A DNA stretch of 64,000 nt from Owenweeksia sp964619125 (GCA_964619125.1 CAZUCA010000006.1:14135-78134), one strand, 5' to 3'; counted from the stretch's first letter, positions 16,330 through 25,599 are shown. A program made the numbers and translations. Notes: generated by a model from the sequence alone, not told the origin.

Positions 16330-17913
16330 ATGAAACGACTTTTTCTCCTGCTAATGCTGCTGCAGTACGGCTGTGGCCTGGCCCAAGCCCGAGAGCATGC
16401 ACTGGATTCAACCCTCTACGAGACCCGTGGGGCGGTGGTGCTCGACGATGACACCCTTTTTCATCTGTATGACAATATCAACGGCATTAATGCGAGGGAG
16501 CGGGCGAGCCTGGTCAATCTGCGCCTGCAGGCCCTGGTACGCAATGACGATTATGCCGCTGACAGCTTCAGGGTGAGGGCTGACTCGGCCTTCGCCACTA
16601 TTTTTTACCGCAATAAATTGATGGTGAATATTACCGCTACTGATGCCAATTGGTATGGCAGTACGGCAGGTGAAATTGCGGAACAGTGGGCGGAAACGCT
16701 GCGGGTAAAGTGTACTTCGGTTAGTTCGGCGCTTGACATTAAGGCGATCATCATCCAGATTGTTATGGCCATCCTGGCGGTATTGATCTCGGCTCTGATC
16801 ATTAAGTATGTAAACCGTCTCTTCCGTGTTATAAAGATCAGGATTCAAAAGTGGAAGGGCACGGTGCTCAAGGGGGTAGTATTTCGCTCCTACGAGATGC
16901 TGAATGCTGACCGCCAAGTATCCATTCTTTTACTGCTTACCAATCTGCTGCGCATATTCACCCTGGTCTTTATCTTTTACCTCACCCTGCCGGTGGTACT
17001 CAAAATATTTCCATGGACGGAAGGTATTGCTGATATGCTCTTTGGCTTTGTGCTAAATCCCCTCAAGCGCATTGTCATGAATATTGTGGGCTACATCCCC
17101 AATCTGTTTACCATCCTGGTGATATTCTTTGTTATACGCTATATCACCAAAGGGGTACGCTTTCTGGCAGATGAAATACGTCACGAAAAGCTTAAGATTC
17201 AGGGATTTTTTCCCGATTGGGCTGTTCCCACTGCCCGCATCATCAACTTTGTTCTATATGCCTTTATGCTGGTGCTTATCTGGCCCTATCTGCCGGGAAG
17301 CGATAGCCCTATCTTTAAAGGTGTTTCAGTGTTTTTGGGCTTATTGATCTCGATCGGCTCCTCATCGGCTATTTCCAATATTGTAGCCGGCCTGGTAATT
17401 ACCTATATGCGTCCTTTTCAGGTTGGGGATCGCGTGCGTATTGGAGAGGTTAACGGCGACGTTATCCAGAAAAACCTGCTGGTCACCCGGGTGAAAACCA
17501 TTAAAAATGAAATCATCACGGTGCCCAACAGCAATATTCTCAATAACAGCAGTATCAACTACAGCATCAGCAGCGAAAGCTCCCAGGGGCTTATTATCAA
17601 TACCTCCGTTACCATTGGTTATGATGTGCCCTGGCGGAAAGTACACCGTCTCCTGATAGAGGCTGCCGAACGTACCCCCCTGATTCTGGAGCAACCCAGG
17701 CCCTTTGTATTGCAAACCAGCCTCGATGATTTTTATGTTTCCTATCAGATAAATGCCTATACCCATTCGCCTGAAAAACAAGCGGTTATTTACTCCGATT
17801 TGCATGCTTTAATCCAGGATGGCTTCGCTAATGAAGGAGTGGAAATAATGTCGCCGCATTACCGGGCAGAACGGCCAGGCCCCAATACCATACCCCCGCA
17901 AAACGGACAATGA
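16330..17913 (+). CDS. Mechanosensitive ion channel, MscS family
   Basis: This encodes a 527-residue channel with a signal peptide (about 1-20, ending AQA), an extra periplasmic segment (about 21-130), several membrane helices (about 135-340) and the MscS core. The pore helix and beta domain are seen in ISIGSSSAISNIVAGLVI and MRPFQVGDRVRIGEVNGDV, then TVPNSNILNNSSINYS. It is larger than E. coli MscS (286) and belongs to the class with added N-terminal helices. The family releases solutes on hypo-osmotic shock. It sits between mgtE and a dehydrogenase gene and overlaps the latter by 4 bases (ATGA). Confidence 0.92.
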   Translation: MKRLFLLLMLLQYGCGLAQAREHALDSTLYETRGAVVLDDDTLFHLYDNINGINARERASLVNLRLQALVRNDDYAADSFRVRADSAFATIFYRNKLMVNITATDANWYGSTAGEIAEQWAETLRVKCTSVSSALDIKAIIIQIVMAILAVLISALIIKYVNRLFRVIKIRIQKWKGTVLKGVVFRSYEMLNADRQVSILLLLTNLLRIFTLVFIFYLTLPVVLKIFPWTEGIADMLFGFVLNPLKRIVMNIVGYIPNLFTILVIFFVIRYITKGVRFLADEIRHEKLKIQGFFPDWAVPTARIINFVLYAFMLVLIWPYLPGSDSPIFKGVSVFLGLLISIGSSSAISNIVAGLVITYMRPFQVGDRVRIGEVNGDVIQKNLLVTRVKTIKNEIITVPNSNILNNSSINYSISSESSQGLIINTSVTIGYDVPWRKVHRLLIEAAERTPLILEQPRPFVLQTSLDDFYVSYQINAYTHSPEKQAVIYSDLHALIQDGFANEGVEIMSPHYRAERPGPNTIPPQNGQ

Positions 17914-18863
17914 AAGTACTGATGATAGATAGCGCCCATCCCAACCTGCAAAGCGGGCTGGAGGATTTGGGATATCAGGTGGACTGTGATTTCGAATCCT
18001 CCAAAGAGGAAATAAGCTCAAAGTTGGCAAACTATGCTGGTCTGATCGTACGCAGTCGCTTCCCAATCGACCGTGATTTTATAGAGGCCGGATCACTTCG
18101 CTTTATCGGCAGGGTGGGAGCGGGCCTCGAAAATATTGATCTGGAGGCAGCCGGGGAGCATGGAATTGAGGTTTTTAACGCACCGGAGGGCAATCGTGAT
18201 GCGGTTGGTGAACAGGCCATCGGCATGCTACTGATGTTGTTTAATAACCTAAGTCGGGCTGACGCAGAGGTGCGCCAGGGGGTGTGGCGAAGGGAGGAGA
18301 ACCGGGGGTACGAAATTCAGGGGAAGACGATCGGCATTATTGGTTATGGCAATATGGGTAGTGCCTTGGCCCGCAAGTTAAAGGGTTTTGAAGCCGAGGT
18401 GATTGCTTATGACAAGTACCTCTCTGGTTTTGGCAATGAGCTGGTTAAAGAAGTATCGCTGGAAGAACTGCAAGCCCGGGCAGATGTGATCAGCCTGCAT
18501 ATCCCCCAAACCCCTGAAACGCTGCACATGATTGACGAAGGATTTATTGCCGCCTGTACTAAAGACTTTTACCTGATTAATACTGCCCGGGGAAAATCGG
18601 TAAAGACGACTGCCCTGGTAGAAGCACTTAAGTCCGGTAAGATAAAAGGGGCCTGCCTCGATGTATTGGAATACGAAAAGACTTCTTTTGAAAAACTGTT
18701 TACACATGAATTGCCCGCCGATTTCCAGTATCTTACCCGGAGCGATAGGGTAGTGCTAAGTCCCCATATCGCAGGCTGGACCCACGAAAGTAATCGCAAA
18801 CTGGCAGAAGTACTGGTTGCCAAGGTTGCCGGCTTAAATCTGCTGAAAAATGGAAAATCCTGA
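17910..18863 (+). CDS. D-2-hydroxyacid dehydrogenase (phosphoglycerate dehydrogenase-like)
   Basis: The 317-residue product is an NAD-dependent dehydrogenase of the D-isomer 2-hydroxyacid family. The Rossmann motif GKTIGIIGYGNMGSALA is clear, as are the active-site segments NTARGK (Arg), DVLEYEK (Glu) and SPHIAGWTHE (His). Residues RVGAGLENIDLEAA match the substrate-domain signature seen in phosphoglycerate dehydrogenases. There is no ACT domain, so SerA-like serine synthesis is possible but not proven; other substrates such as glyoxylate or hydroxypyruvate fit as well. It overlaps the preceding mscS-type gene by 4 bases and the next gene by 14. Confidence 0.88.
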   Translation: MKVLMIDSAHPNLQSGLEDLGYQVDCDFESSKEEISSKLANYAGLIVRSRFPIDRDFIEAGSLRFIGRVGAGLENIDLEAAGEHGIEVFNAPEGNRDAVGEQAIGMLLMLFNNLSRADAEVRQGVWRREENRGYEIQGKTIGIIGYGNMGSALARKLKGFEAEVIAYDKYLSGFGNELVKEVSLEELQARADVISLHIPQTPETLHMIDEGFIAACTKDFYLINTARGKSVKTTALVEALKSGKIKGACLDVLEYEKTSFEKLFTHELPADFQYLTRSDRVVLSPHIAGWTHESNRKLAEVLVAKVAGLNLLKNGKS

Positions 18864-19149
18864 ATATCATATCCAACATGAACCCGCCCGAACCAGCGGA
18901 CATTTTAAACTGATTGCCGGTGGGGAAGAGGCGGGTAGCCTTCATTACACCCTCTTTGGTAATGGTCGCCTGGTGATTCAGCATACCGAGGTGGCCCGGG
19001 AGCTGCAGGGCACCGGCGCCAGCCATGCCCTGCTCGATGAAGCCGTCAACTATGCCCGCCACCAAAAGATGAAAGTAGTACCGGTGTGCCCTTTTGCCAA
19101 AAAAGTAATGACCTATAAACGTGAAAAATACGGCGACGTGCTGGCTTGA
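18850..19149 (+). CDS. Small GNAT-like N-acetyltransferase (YjdJ type)
   Basis: This 99-residue protein matches the short GCN5-related family often called YjdJ or Acetyltransf_CG. Visible marks are LVIQHTEVARELQGTGASHALLDEAV, which covers the acetyl-CoA-binding loop (normally R/Q-G-x-G-x-G/A), and VVPVCPFAKKVMTYKREKY near the end. The substrate is unknown for most members. It overlaps the dehydrogenase gene by 14 bases and the following lipoprotein gene by up to 29, so it is part of the rsmA run. Confidence 0.88.
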   Translation: MENPEYHIQHEPARTSGHFKLIAGGEEAGSLHYTLFGNGRLVIQHTEVARELQGTGASHALLDEAVNYARHQKMKVVPVCPFAKKVMTYKREKYGDVLA

Positions 19150-20794
19150 ATTTTTTAGTTTGCGCCCCAAATATTTCACCTTGAGGATTTATCCGTTTTT
19201 ATTATTACTGCTGCTATTTATGAGCGCCTGTGAGCAGGCCCCGCAGCGCGACCCTAAAGTTATTTTCCGCTACAATGAAGCGGCTGGAATCAGCTCCCTC
19301 GACCCGGCCTTTGCCCGTAACCAGGCCAATATCTGGGGGGTAAATCAGCTCTATGAGGGCTTGGTGCAGATGGATAACGAGCTCAAGGTACAACCGGCCA
19401 TTGCCCGTCGTTGGGAGATTTTGGACAGCGGTTATACTTATCGCTTTCACCTGCGCAATGACGTAAAGTTCCATCAGGCCGAATGCTTTGAAAATGAAGG
19501 CGAGCGCCGGGTAACCGCTGATGACTTTGTATATAGCTTTGAGCGTTTGCGCTCGGCCGAACTGGCGGCACCGGGCAGTTGGGTCTTCAAAAATGTAAAC
19601 AGCATTAGGGCCCTAAATGACTCCCTGCTTGAAATCAGGCTGCAGCAGCCTTTTGCGCCTTTCCTCGGCATTCTCAGCATGAAGTATTGTTCGGTGATTC
19701 CCCGCGAGGCGGTGGAATATTACGGCAAGGAATTTCGCAGTCACCCGGTAGGTACCGGTCCCTTCTACCTTAAGTTATGGCTGGAGAATGAGAAACTGGT
19801 ACTGCGTCGCAATGAAGAATATTACGAAAAAGACGGCGATGGCAAGCCATTGCCTTACCTCGAAGCGGTGGCCGTGAGCTTTATTCCCGATAAGCAGTCG
19901 GCTTTTCTTGAATTTATAAAGGGAAAAATCGACTTGATATCGGGTATTGATGCCTCCTACAAGGATGAACTGCTGACCTTTGAGGGTGAGTTGCAAGCGC
20001 GCTACCAGGATCGCTTTGAGCTCTACCGGCAACCCTATTTGAATACCGAGTACCTGGCATTTTTGGTAGACAGCAGCGCCGCAGTAATGAATAACTCGCC
20101 TTTGCTCAATCCCCTGATCCGGCAAGCTATAAACTATGGCTTTGACCGTCGCAAAATGATGACCTATCTCCGCAACAACATTGGCACCCCGGCAGAGTCA
20201 GGCATGATTCCCAAGGGGCTGCCCGCCTACAGGGATCAGGCTGATTATGGCTATAGCTATCAGCCGGAGAAGGCCAGGCAGTTGCTGGCAGAGGCCGGCT
20301 ATCCCAATGGTAAGGGACTGCCGGAAATCAGGCTGCAAACCAATGCCAGCTATCTCGATTTATGTGAATATATGCAGGCTGAGCTTGGTCGCATAGGCTT
20401 TAACATCCAGGTAGAAGTTACTCCGCCATCCACCTTACGTCAGGCCGTGGCCACCAGTAAAGTGCCTTTTTTCCGTGCTAGTTGGATAGCAGATTATCCC
20501 GATGCCGAAAACTATCTCTCCCTCTTTTATGAGGCTAACTTTACCCCCAATGGCCCTAATTATACCCACTTCAGCAATGCCCGTTTTGATAGCCTTTATG
20601 ATTTAAGCGGAAAAGTTGACAGTGAGGAGAAGCGGTTGAGTTTGTATCGCGCAATGGACAGCCTGGTGATGCAGGCAGCACCGGTAGTGCCATTGTATTA
20701 CGACCAGGTATTGCGCTTTTACCCCAGGTCAATTGAGGGGCTTGAGGGCAATGCCATGAATATGCTCAGTTTGAAAAGGGTACGGAAAAACTAA
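19121..20794 (+). CDS. Oligopeptide/dipeptide ABC transporter substrate-binding lipoprotein
   Basis: This is a 557-residue extracytoplasmic solute-binding protein, family 5. A signal stretch LRIYPFLLLLLLFMSAC ends in a lipobox-like MSAC, so it is probably a lipoprotein. Family marks include FRYNEAAGISSLDPAFARNQ, LYEGLVQMD, YTFHLR-like DSGYTYRFHLRNDVKFH, and FIPDKQSAFLEF. The ATG at 19121 overlaps the GNAT gene; an in-frame TTG at 19181 would give a neater signal peptide and may be the real start. No permease or ATPase gene lies nearby, so the transporter partners must be encoded elsewhere. It ends the rsmA run and its stop overlaps the convergent gene. Confidence 0.9.
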   Translation: MKNTATCWLEFFSLRPKYFTLRIYPFLLLLLLFMSACEQAPQRDPKVIFRYNEAAGISSLDPAFARNQANIWGVNQLYEGLVQMDNELKVQPAIARRWEILDSGYTYRFHLRNDVKFHQAECFENEGERRVTADDFVYSFERLRSAELAAPGSWVFKNVNSIRALNDSLLEIRLQQPFAPFLGILSMKYCSVIPREAVEYYGKEFRSHPVGTGPFYLKLWLENEKLVLRRNEEYYEKDGDGKPLPYLEAVAVSFIPDKQSAFLEFIKGKIDLISGIDASYKDELLTFEGELQARYQDRFELYRQPYLNTEYLAFLVDSSAAVMNNSPLLNPLIRQAINYGFDRRKMMTYLRNNIGTPAESGMIPKGLPAYRDQADYGYSYQPEKARQLLAEAGYPNGKGLPEIRLQTNASYLDLCEYMQAELGRIGFNIQVEVTPPSTLRQAVATSKVPFFRASWIADYPDAENYLSLFYEANFTPNGPNYTHFSNARFDSLYDLSGKVDSEEKRLSLYRAMDSLVMQAAPVVPLYYDQVLRFYPRSIEGLEGNAMNMLSLKRVRKN

Positions 20795-21507
20795 TTCTTA
20801 CGGGCCAGCATTTCGGGCTCGGTATGTTCTACGATGTACTTTATATTTTCGTGGAAATGGCTGATCACAAGGCCATGCAGCCAGGGGTAGAGTTTTGAAT
20901 CACGGAAGGGAGAGTCGCTTTTATAGCGGGTATAGTGCTCTACCAGGGTATGGCCCTGCGGAGTTTCACTTAGTTGAATCCACTGACTGCCACGGCTCTT
21001 TCCTGATTCGAGGTAACAAAAGCCTATTTTTTTGTCTTCCGGGTTTATAACCTTCACCTCACTTCCCACGGCTACATTGATAAATTTCAGGAAGTTGAGG
21101 TTGATGTAAAAAATCTGCCCCTCTTCCAGGCCTTCAAATTTGTCATCAGGGTAGGTAAGCTGATCCTTTCTCTTATTATATAAGAAGCCAAAGCGGGCCA
21201 CCTTACAATTCCAGGCTACTGCCGGCTGCACATTGTTATAGGCATCCCACACCGTTTCAGGGTCGCTTTCAATTACAAAACTCTTGTAATGGGTTAAAAA
21301 ATCGAGTGAATCAGCGGCTGAATAACACTGGCCATGTACCTGCTGCAGGTCATCGCGGCAAACTACCTTTTGTTTGGCCAGCAGTTTACAAATTTTCTTG
21401 TTGGGCAGGCGATCGATATCAACTACCGAAGTAGTTTGGGCCAGGCTTGGGAAAGTACTCAGCACCATCAGCATCAAGGCGCTGTAGAGGAATGTTTTAG
21501 CGTTCAA
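20791..21507 (-). CDS. Exported START/SRPBCC-like protein
   Basis: The product of about 238 residues has a signal peptide (NAKTFLYSALMLMVLSTFPSLAQ). Its C-terminal two thirds look like a START/SRPBCC fold: SFVIESDPETVWDAYNNVQP at the start, QWIQLSETPQGHTLVEHYTRYKS near the end, then a long last helix (LHGLVISHFHENIKYIVEH). That fold binds lipids or other hydrophobic ligands. There is no ATG before the signal peptide; I place the start at the TTG at 21507, with another TTG at 21519. The last bases overlap the stop of the solute-binding protein gene tail to tail. Fold assignment is by pattern only. Confidence 0.68.
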   Translation of the reverse strand: MNAKTFLYSALMLMVLSTFPSLAQTTSVVDIDRLPNKKICKLLAKQKVVCRDDLQQVHGQCYSAADSLDFLTHYKSFVIESDPETVWDAYNNVQPAVAWNCKVARFGFLYNKRKDQLTYPDDKFEGLEEGQIFYINLNFLKFINVAVGSEVKVINPEDKKIGFCYLESGKSRGSQWIQLSETPQGHTLVEHYTRYKSDSPFRDSKLYPWLHGLVISHFHENIKYIVEHTEPEMLARKN

Positions 21508-21618
21508 GGGCAGCAGCAAATTATGTCCACAGATTTTTCAAGGGGCTGAATATATGGAATTTTAAGTACTCAGCCTCAGGGAAATAATTTTAGTGCCCCT
21601 TAAGTATTTTGGAATAAA

Positions 21619-22002
21619 TTAACCTGATTGGGCCTGGCGGCGGGGAAGGTCCTCCTCGAGCTGAAGCCGTAAAAAATGATAGAGATCACGAAAGGCCGGA
21701 ATTACAATTTCACGAATCTCCCAATCCATCTTTAAGACCTCCTGGCGCGAGAAATTCAGCTCCAGATCCTGATCCAGGCTCAGGCTTTTCCGGATGGAGT
21801 GGCTCGAATGCTCCATCTGGGTATTGTATTCAGGGTTTTCTTCACTAAACACCCTCAGTACCTTCCAGCCACGGCTGATGGTAAGCTTTAACAAGCGACC
21901 TCGATGGTGCAGGTCTAAATCACCCTGCACATTGAGATTTAGGTTATCCAGCAAGGCGTGGTAACTTTTTTCAAAAGAAGGAAACTCTTCCTGCCAGGCC
22001 AT
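21619..22002 (-). CDS. Conserved-looking hypothetical protein
   Basis: A 127-residue soluble protein with no signal peptide or membrane helix. I do not recognise a family. It is rich in charged residues, with alternating hydrophobic strands in the middle (GRLLKLTISRGWKVLRVFSEENPE) and a predicted helical C-terminus (WEIREIVIPAFRDLYHFLRLQLEEDLP). It has an ATG start and is transcribed in the same direction as its neighbours, but gaps of about 70 and 110 bases separate it from them, so it may be its own unit. Codon use is like the neighbours, which favours a real gene. Confidence 0.6.
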   Translation of the reverse strand: MAWQEEFPSFEKSYHALLDNLNLNVQGDLDLHHRGRLLKLTISRGWKVLRVFSEENPEYNTQMEHSSHSIRKSLSLDQDLELNFSRQEVLKMDWEIREIVIPAFRDLYHFLRLQLEEDLPRRQAQSG

Positions 22003-22069
22003 ATTCTTCGTTATTAGGAAGCTACAAGTTATTAAAAAAGAATATGCCTCATACGGCCCGCCGAAATAC

Positions 22070-22522
22070 CTAGAAGAGCATGCTTACGCCCAGGCGTCCG
22101 CCAAAGCTCGATCCACCTCCAAACTCGAGGTTAATACCCCATTTGTTATTCCAGTAATAACGGCCACCCACCTGTAATCCGGCATCAGCATAAATGTTGT
22201 CGTTGCCGATAGCATTGAGAATACCAACATTGGCGCCGGCATAGAAATCCCAATCGCGGGGAATGTTCATAATGCTGTTAAAGTGGTAATCGCCCCTGAA
22301 AGCAAGACCGAAATAATCGAGATCGAGGTCAAAGATGGCCTGGGGGCCAATAGTGATGTCGGGGTGAACGCCAAAGTCAACGCCAACATAAAGAGGAAGG
22401 TCCCTGCCATAAAGTCCCACGCCCATATTGAGTTGTTTTCCTCCTTGGCCTACCGGACTTTGTGCGTTGGCACATAAGATACCCGCAACTACGAGTAGAG
22501 CTGCAATCAATAATCTTTTCAT
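22070..22522 (-). CDS. Small outer-membrane beta-barrel-like protein
   Basis: This encodes 150 residues with a clear signal peptide (MKRLLIAALLVVAGILCANAQ). The mature part consists of alternating hydrophobic/polar beta strands rich in Gly and aromatic residues, such as VGVDFGVHPDITIGPQ, FDLDLDYFGLAFRGDY and DAGLQVGGRYYWNNKWG. The final residue is Phe (LGVSMLF), the usual C-terminal signal for BAM insertion. Six to eight strands can be drawn, consistent with an OmpW/OmpX-size barrel. The function is unknown. It is flanked on this strand by NhaC and the hypothetical gene. Confidence 0.75.
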   Translation of the reverse strand: MKRLLIAALLVVAGILCANAQSPVGQGGKQLNMGVGLYGRDLPLYVGVDFGVHPDITIGPQAIFDLDLDYFGLAFRGDYHFNSIMNIPRDWDFYAGANVGILNAIGNDNIYADAGLQVGGRYYWNNKWGINLEFGGGSSFGGRLGVSMLF

Positions 22523-22591
22523 GATCTTGATAATTTGTTTGGTACATGAATTACCCGCAAGGCAGCTAAATTGTTTTAGGTCTCGCTAAAA

Positions 22592-24046
22592 TTAACTTGT
22601 GGCCATGCCTTGTGATTCGCTCAGGCTGCGGATCTTAATCTTAAAAATCGCATAAGTAAGGGTCATAAGCGGGCTGATCCAATTGAAAACGGCGAAGGGC
22701 AGGTAGCTTAAAGTGTCTACACCCAAAACCCCACTTTGGTAGGCCCCGCAGGTGTTCCAGGGTACCAGCACCGAAGTTACGGTTCCACTGTCCTCAAGGG
22801 TACGGCTCAGGTTTTCAGGGGCCAGGTTTTGCTTGCGATAAGCATCGCTGTACATTTTACCCGGAACTACAATCGCCAGGTATTGATCTGATGCGGTGGT
22901 GTTTAACACTATGCAGGTGCCGGCGGTGGTAGCAATGAGGGAGGCGGTACCCTTTGCCAGCCGCAGGAGGCCATTACTGATGGTTTCCAAAAAGCCGCAG
23001 GCTTCCATGGCTCCTCCAAATGCCATCGCTGAAATAATCAACCACACGGTGCCCAGCATACCAGCCATGCCGCTCGAACTCAATAATTCGGCCAGTACCG
23101 GATGGTTAACTTGGTAGTTCATATCTACCGTAAGGGCATTCATGATCAGCCGGTAGGATGCCTTAAAGTCCAGCGACTGAGCGCCGTTTAAGTCGCGCAG
23201 CAGCTCTGCTTGAAAGAGGAGGGCAAAAACGGCTCCCGCCAGGGTGCCGATAACAATAGCCGGTAAGGCAGGCACCTTGCGGATAATCAGAACGATGACC
23301 AGACCTGGTACCAGGAATAGCCAGGGGCTGAGGTTAAAGGTGTGGGCCAGTTCATCGAGTATAGGCTGAATATCATTCACATCCCCACGACTTTCAAAAT
23401 TGAGTCCGAGAATCACAAAGAACAGCAGAGTGATGATAAAGGAGGGAATGGTGGTGTAAAGCATGTACTTAATGTGGGTAAAGAGGTCGGTACCGGCCAT
23501 GGCAGGTGCGAGATTGGTGGTGTCGCTAAGCGGTGAGATCTTATCGCCGAAATAGGCTCCGGAAATAACACTACCAGCCACCATAGCCTCTGAGACCCCA
23601 ATGGCCTTGCCGATGCCGATTAGGGCAATACCAACAGTGGCCGTAGTACTCCAACTACTGCCGGTAGCCAGCGACACCAGCGCACAAATAATGGCAGCGG
23701 CCGGTAAAAATATCTCCGGGCTCAGGATTTGCAGGCCATAGTATATCATGGCCGGCACAATGCCGCTGATCATCCAGGAGCCGGCCAGGGCACCAATCAT
23801 AAAGAGAATGAGGATAGCACCGGTGGTGCTTTTGATGGAATCTTCAATGCCGGCAAGAATTTTATTCCAGCTAAAGCCCTGGTAAATACCGGTGATGGCA
23901 GTTACAGCCGCCGCCATCAACAGAATGAACTGGTTGGAACCCGCCAGGGCATCGTCTCCAAATACTCCTATTACATTAAACATCAGGGCGATCACCAGGA
24001 AGACCACCGGAATGAGGGCCACCAGCAAGCTGGGTTTCTTCTCCAT
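22592..24046 (-). CDS. nhaC: Na+/H+ antiporter NhaC
   Basis: The 484-residue inner-membrane protein has about eleven helices and matches the NhaC family. Signatures are SLATGSSWSTTATVGIALIGIG, SGAYFGDKISPLSDTTNLAPAMAG and the C-terminal TASDQYLAIVVPGKMY and LEDSGTVTSVLVPWNTCGAYQ. NhaC exchanges cytoplasmic Na+ for external H+ (or, in related proteins, couples to malate/lactate); in a probably marine bacterium sodium export is the likely role. The gene begins 33 bases after maf and may be transcribed with that operon. Confidence 0.94.
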   Translation of the reverse strand: MEKKPSLLVALIPVVFLVIALMFNVIGVFGDDALAGSNQFILLMAAAVTAITGIYQGFSWNKILAGIEDSIKSTTGAILILFMIGALAGSWMISGIVPAMIYYGLQILSPEIFLPAAAIICALVSLATGSSWSTTATVGIALIGIGKAIGVSEAMVAGSVISGAYFGDKISPLSDTTNLAPAMAGTDLFTHIKYMLYTTIPSFIITLLFFVILGLNFESRGDVNDIQPILDELAHTFNLSPWLFLVPGLVIVLIIRKVPALPAIVIGTLAGAVFALLFQAELLRDLNGAQSLDFKASYRLIMNALTVDMNYQVNHPVLAELLSSSGMAGMLGTVWLIISAMAFGGAMEACGFLETISNGLLRLAKGTASLIATTAGTCIVLNTTASDQYLAIVVPGKMYSDAYRKQNLAPENLSRTLEDSGTVTSVLVPWNTCGAYQSGVLGVDTLSYLPFAVFNWISPLMTLTYAIFKIKIRSLSESQGMATS

Positions 24047-24079
24047 GTTGCGACTTTAAGGGCCGCAGTTTACGAAGAT

Positions 24080-24673
24080 TTATGGATTTAAGGCCGGAAA
24101 GCGCTTGAGCATGGAGGAAATCAGATGAGTGGGTAGCCCCATTACCGTGAAGTAGGAACCTTCAATCTTCTCAATGGCCCACATGCCTATCCATTCCTGG
24201 ATGCCATAGGCACCGGCTTTGTCAAAGGGGCGGTAGTGTTTGAGATAATAGTCAATTTCTTCATCACTGATGCTGCGAAAATAGACCTTAGTTACATCAC
24301 TGAACACCTCCTGGTGGCCTGCCGACTGCAGGCATACCCCGGTAATGACTTCATGGCTACGGCCTGAAAGCTTTTCAAGCATAGCTCTTGCCTGGGCTTC
24401 GTCGCGGGCCTTGGCGAGGCTTTCGCCCGCACACCACACCACCGTGTCAGAACACAGGACAATTTCATCCTTGGCAAGCGATTCCTTAAAAGCAGCCGCC
24501 TTTTTAGATGCAAGGAACTCAGCAATTTCCTGTCCTGTAAGGGCGGCGTCATGGCTTTCATCCACCTCCATACTGCGAATTTCGAAGTCAAAGCCCAGGT
24601 CGCGCAGCAACTGTTGGCGCCGTGGTGACTTACTGCCTAAAACGAGGCGATAGTGATCGGGTAAAAATTTCAT
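24080..24673 (-). CDS. maf: Maf-like nucleotide pyrophosphatase (dTTP/UTP type)
   Basis: This 197-residue soluble enzyme hydrolyses nucleoside triphosphates, including modified ones, to monophosphates. Visible motifs are GSKSPRRQQLLRDLG at the start, the catalytic CSDTVV and DKAGAYGIQE. The DKAGAYGIQ form indicates the YhdE-like dTTP/UTP subtype. I place the start at the ATG that overlaps the ubiA-like gene stop as TGATG; a TTG one codon upstream is also in frame. It lies in the DUF2520-kdsC-ubiA-maf operon. Confidence 0.94.
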   Translation of the reverse strand: MKFLPDHYRLVLGSKSPRRQQLLRDLGFDFEIRSMEVDESHDAALTGQEIAEFLASKKAAAFKESLAKDEIVLCSDTVVWCAGESLAKARDEAQARAMLEKLSGRSHEVITGVCLQSAGHQEVFSDVTKVYFRSISDEEIDYYLKHYRPFDKAGAYGIQEWIGMWAIEKIEGSYFTVMGLPTHLISSMLKRFPALNP

Positions 24674-25596
24674 CAAAAGCGCGCTTGAATGGAAAGGGTG
24701 AACACCAGCATGGAAAGGATGCCGGTAAGCATAATAATCTTGGTAAGGGTGCTGGCTTTAAAGAAATCGGCTTTGCTTTTGGCCAGCATCACTTTTATCA
24801 TCAGATACGCCAATGGAAGATTAACGAAAATCGAAACATAAAGGGCCGAATAGAGATCGCTTTGGAAGAGGTAAAAGTTATATCCCAGGGTGAAAGTCAG
24901 CACCCCTACAATCAGAATGGCAATTATCCAGCGAACATTTTGGCGTCCCATTAATACGGCCAGGGTACGATAGCCGGCGGCGCTGTCACCTTCAATATCC
25001 TCAGCATCCTTAATGATCTCCCGGATGAAATTAAGCGCCAGGGCAAAAGCGGCATAAATGCTAATGGCCAAAAAAACCGGTTTTACCAGTTCCTTGTTGT
25101 TGACGGTTGCTGCCGGCAGTACGTCAAACACCGCCACCAAAAAGATGGGTAATGCAGTGAGGATACTCACCACCAAGTTGCCAATAACGGCCCGCTTCTT
25201 AAGATCAGATGAGTAGAGGTAGAGCAGGGCCGCCGCTACCACCGGAATCAGCCAAAGTTGACCGATACTGGTTTGCCGGGCTACCAGGTAACCACTTATA
25301 ACGGCGATAAAGTTGAGCACCGCATAAATTGTCCAGCCGGTATCCACACTGATGCGGGCCCCGAGAACCATGCGCTGGGGTTTGTTGGTGGTATCGGCCC
25401 CGATATCCATTATGTCGTTTATCACATAGCCTCCGGCGGCCAGGCTTACACTACAGAGCACACCCAGAAAAAAGTAGAAATGATTGAGCACGTGCGGTAC
25501 TGCCAGGCTTTCTATGATGGCAAAGCGGATCAGGTACTGCACCAGGACAATCATTACCAAATTGGGCCAGCGAATTAGTTTGAAAAATGATTTCAT
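24673..25596 (-). CDS. UbiA-family prenyltransferase (geranylgeranylglycerol-phosphate geranylgeranyltransferase-like)
   Basis: The 307-residue product is an inner-membrane aromatic/polyprenyl transferase with about nine helices. The two Asp-rich motifs are seen as NDIMDIGADTTNKPQRM (about residues 61-77) and KDAEDIEGD (about 191-199). In flavobacteria the orthologue at this locus is usually named geranylgeranylglycerol-phosphate geranylgeranyltransferase, an archaeal-type ether-lipid enzyme, but this is not tested here. The neighbours (DUF2520, KdsC, Maf) give no substrate. It begins 3 bases after the kdsC stop and overlaps maf. Confidence 0.88.
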   Translation of the reverse strand: MKSFFKLIRWPNLVMIVLVQYLIRFAIIESLAVPHVLNHFYFFLGVLCSVSLAAGGYVINDIMDIGADTTNKPQRMVLGARISVDTGWTIYAVLNFIAVISGYLVARQTSIGQLWLIPVVAAALLYLYSSDLKKRAVIGNLVVSILTALPIFLVAVFDVLPAATVNNKELVKPVFLAISIYAAFALALNFIREIIKDAEDIEGDSAAGYRTLAVLMGRQNVRWIIAILIVGVLTFTLGYNFYLFQSDLYSALYVSIFVNLPLAYLMIKVMLAKSKADFFKASTLTKIIMLTGILSMLVFTLSIQARF

Positions 25597-25599
25597 AAG

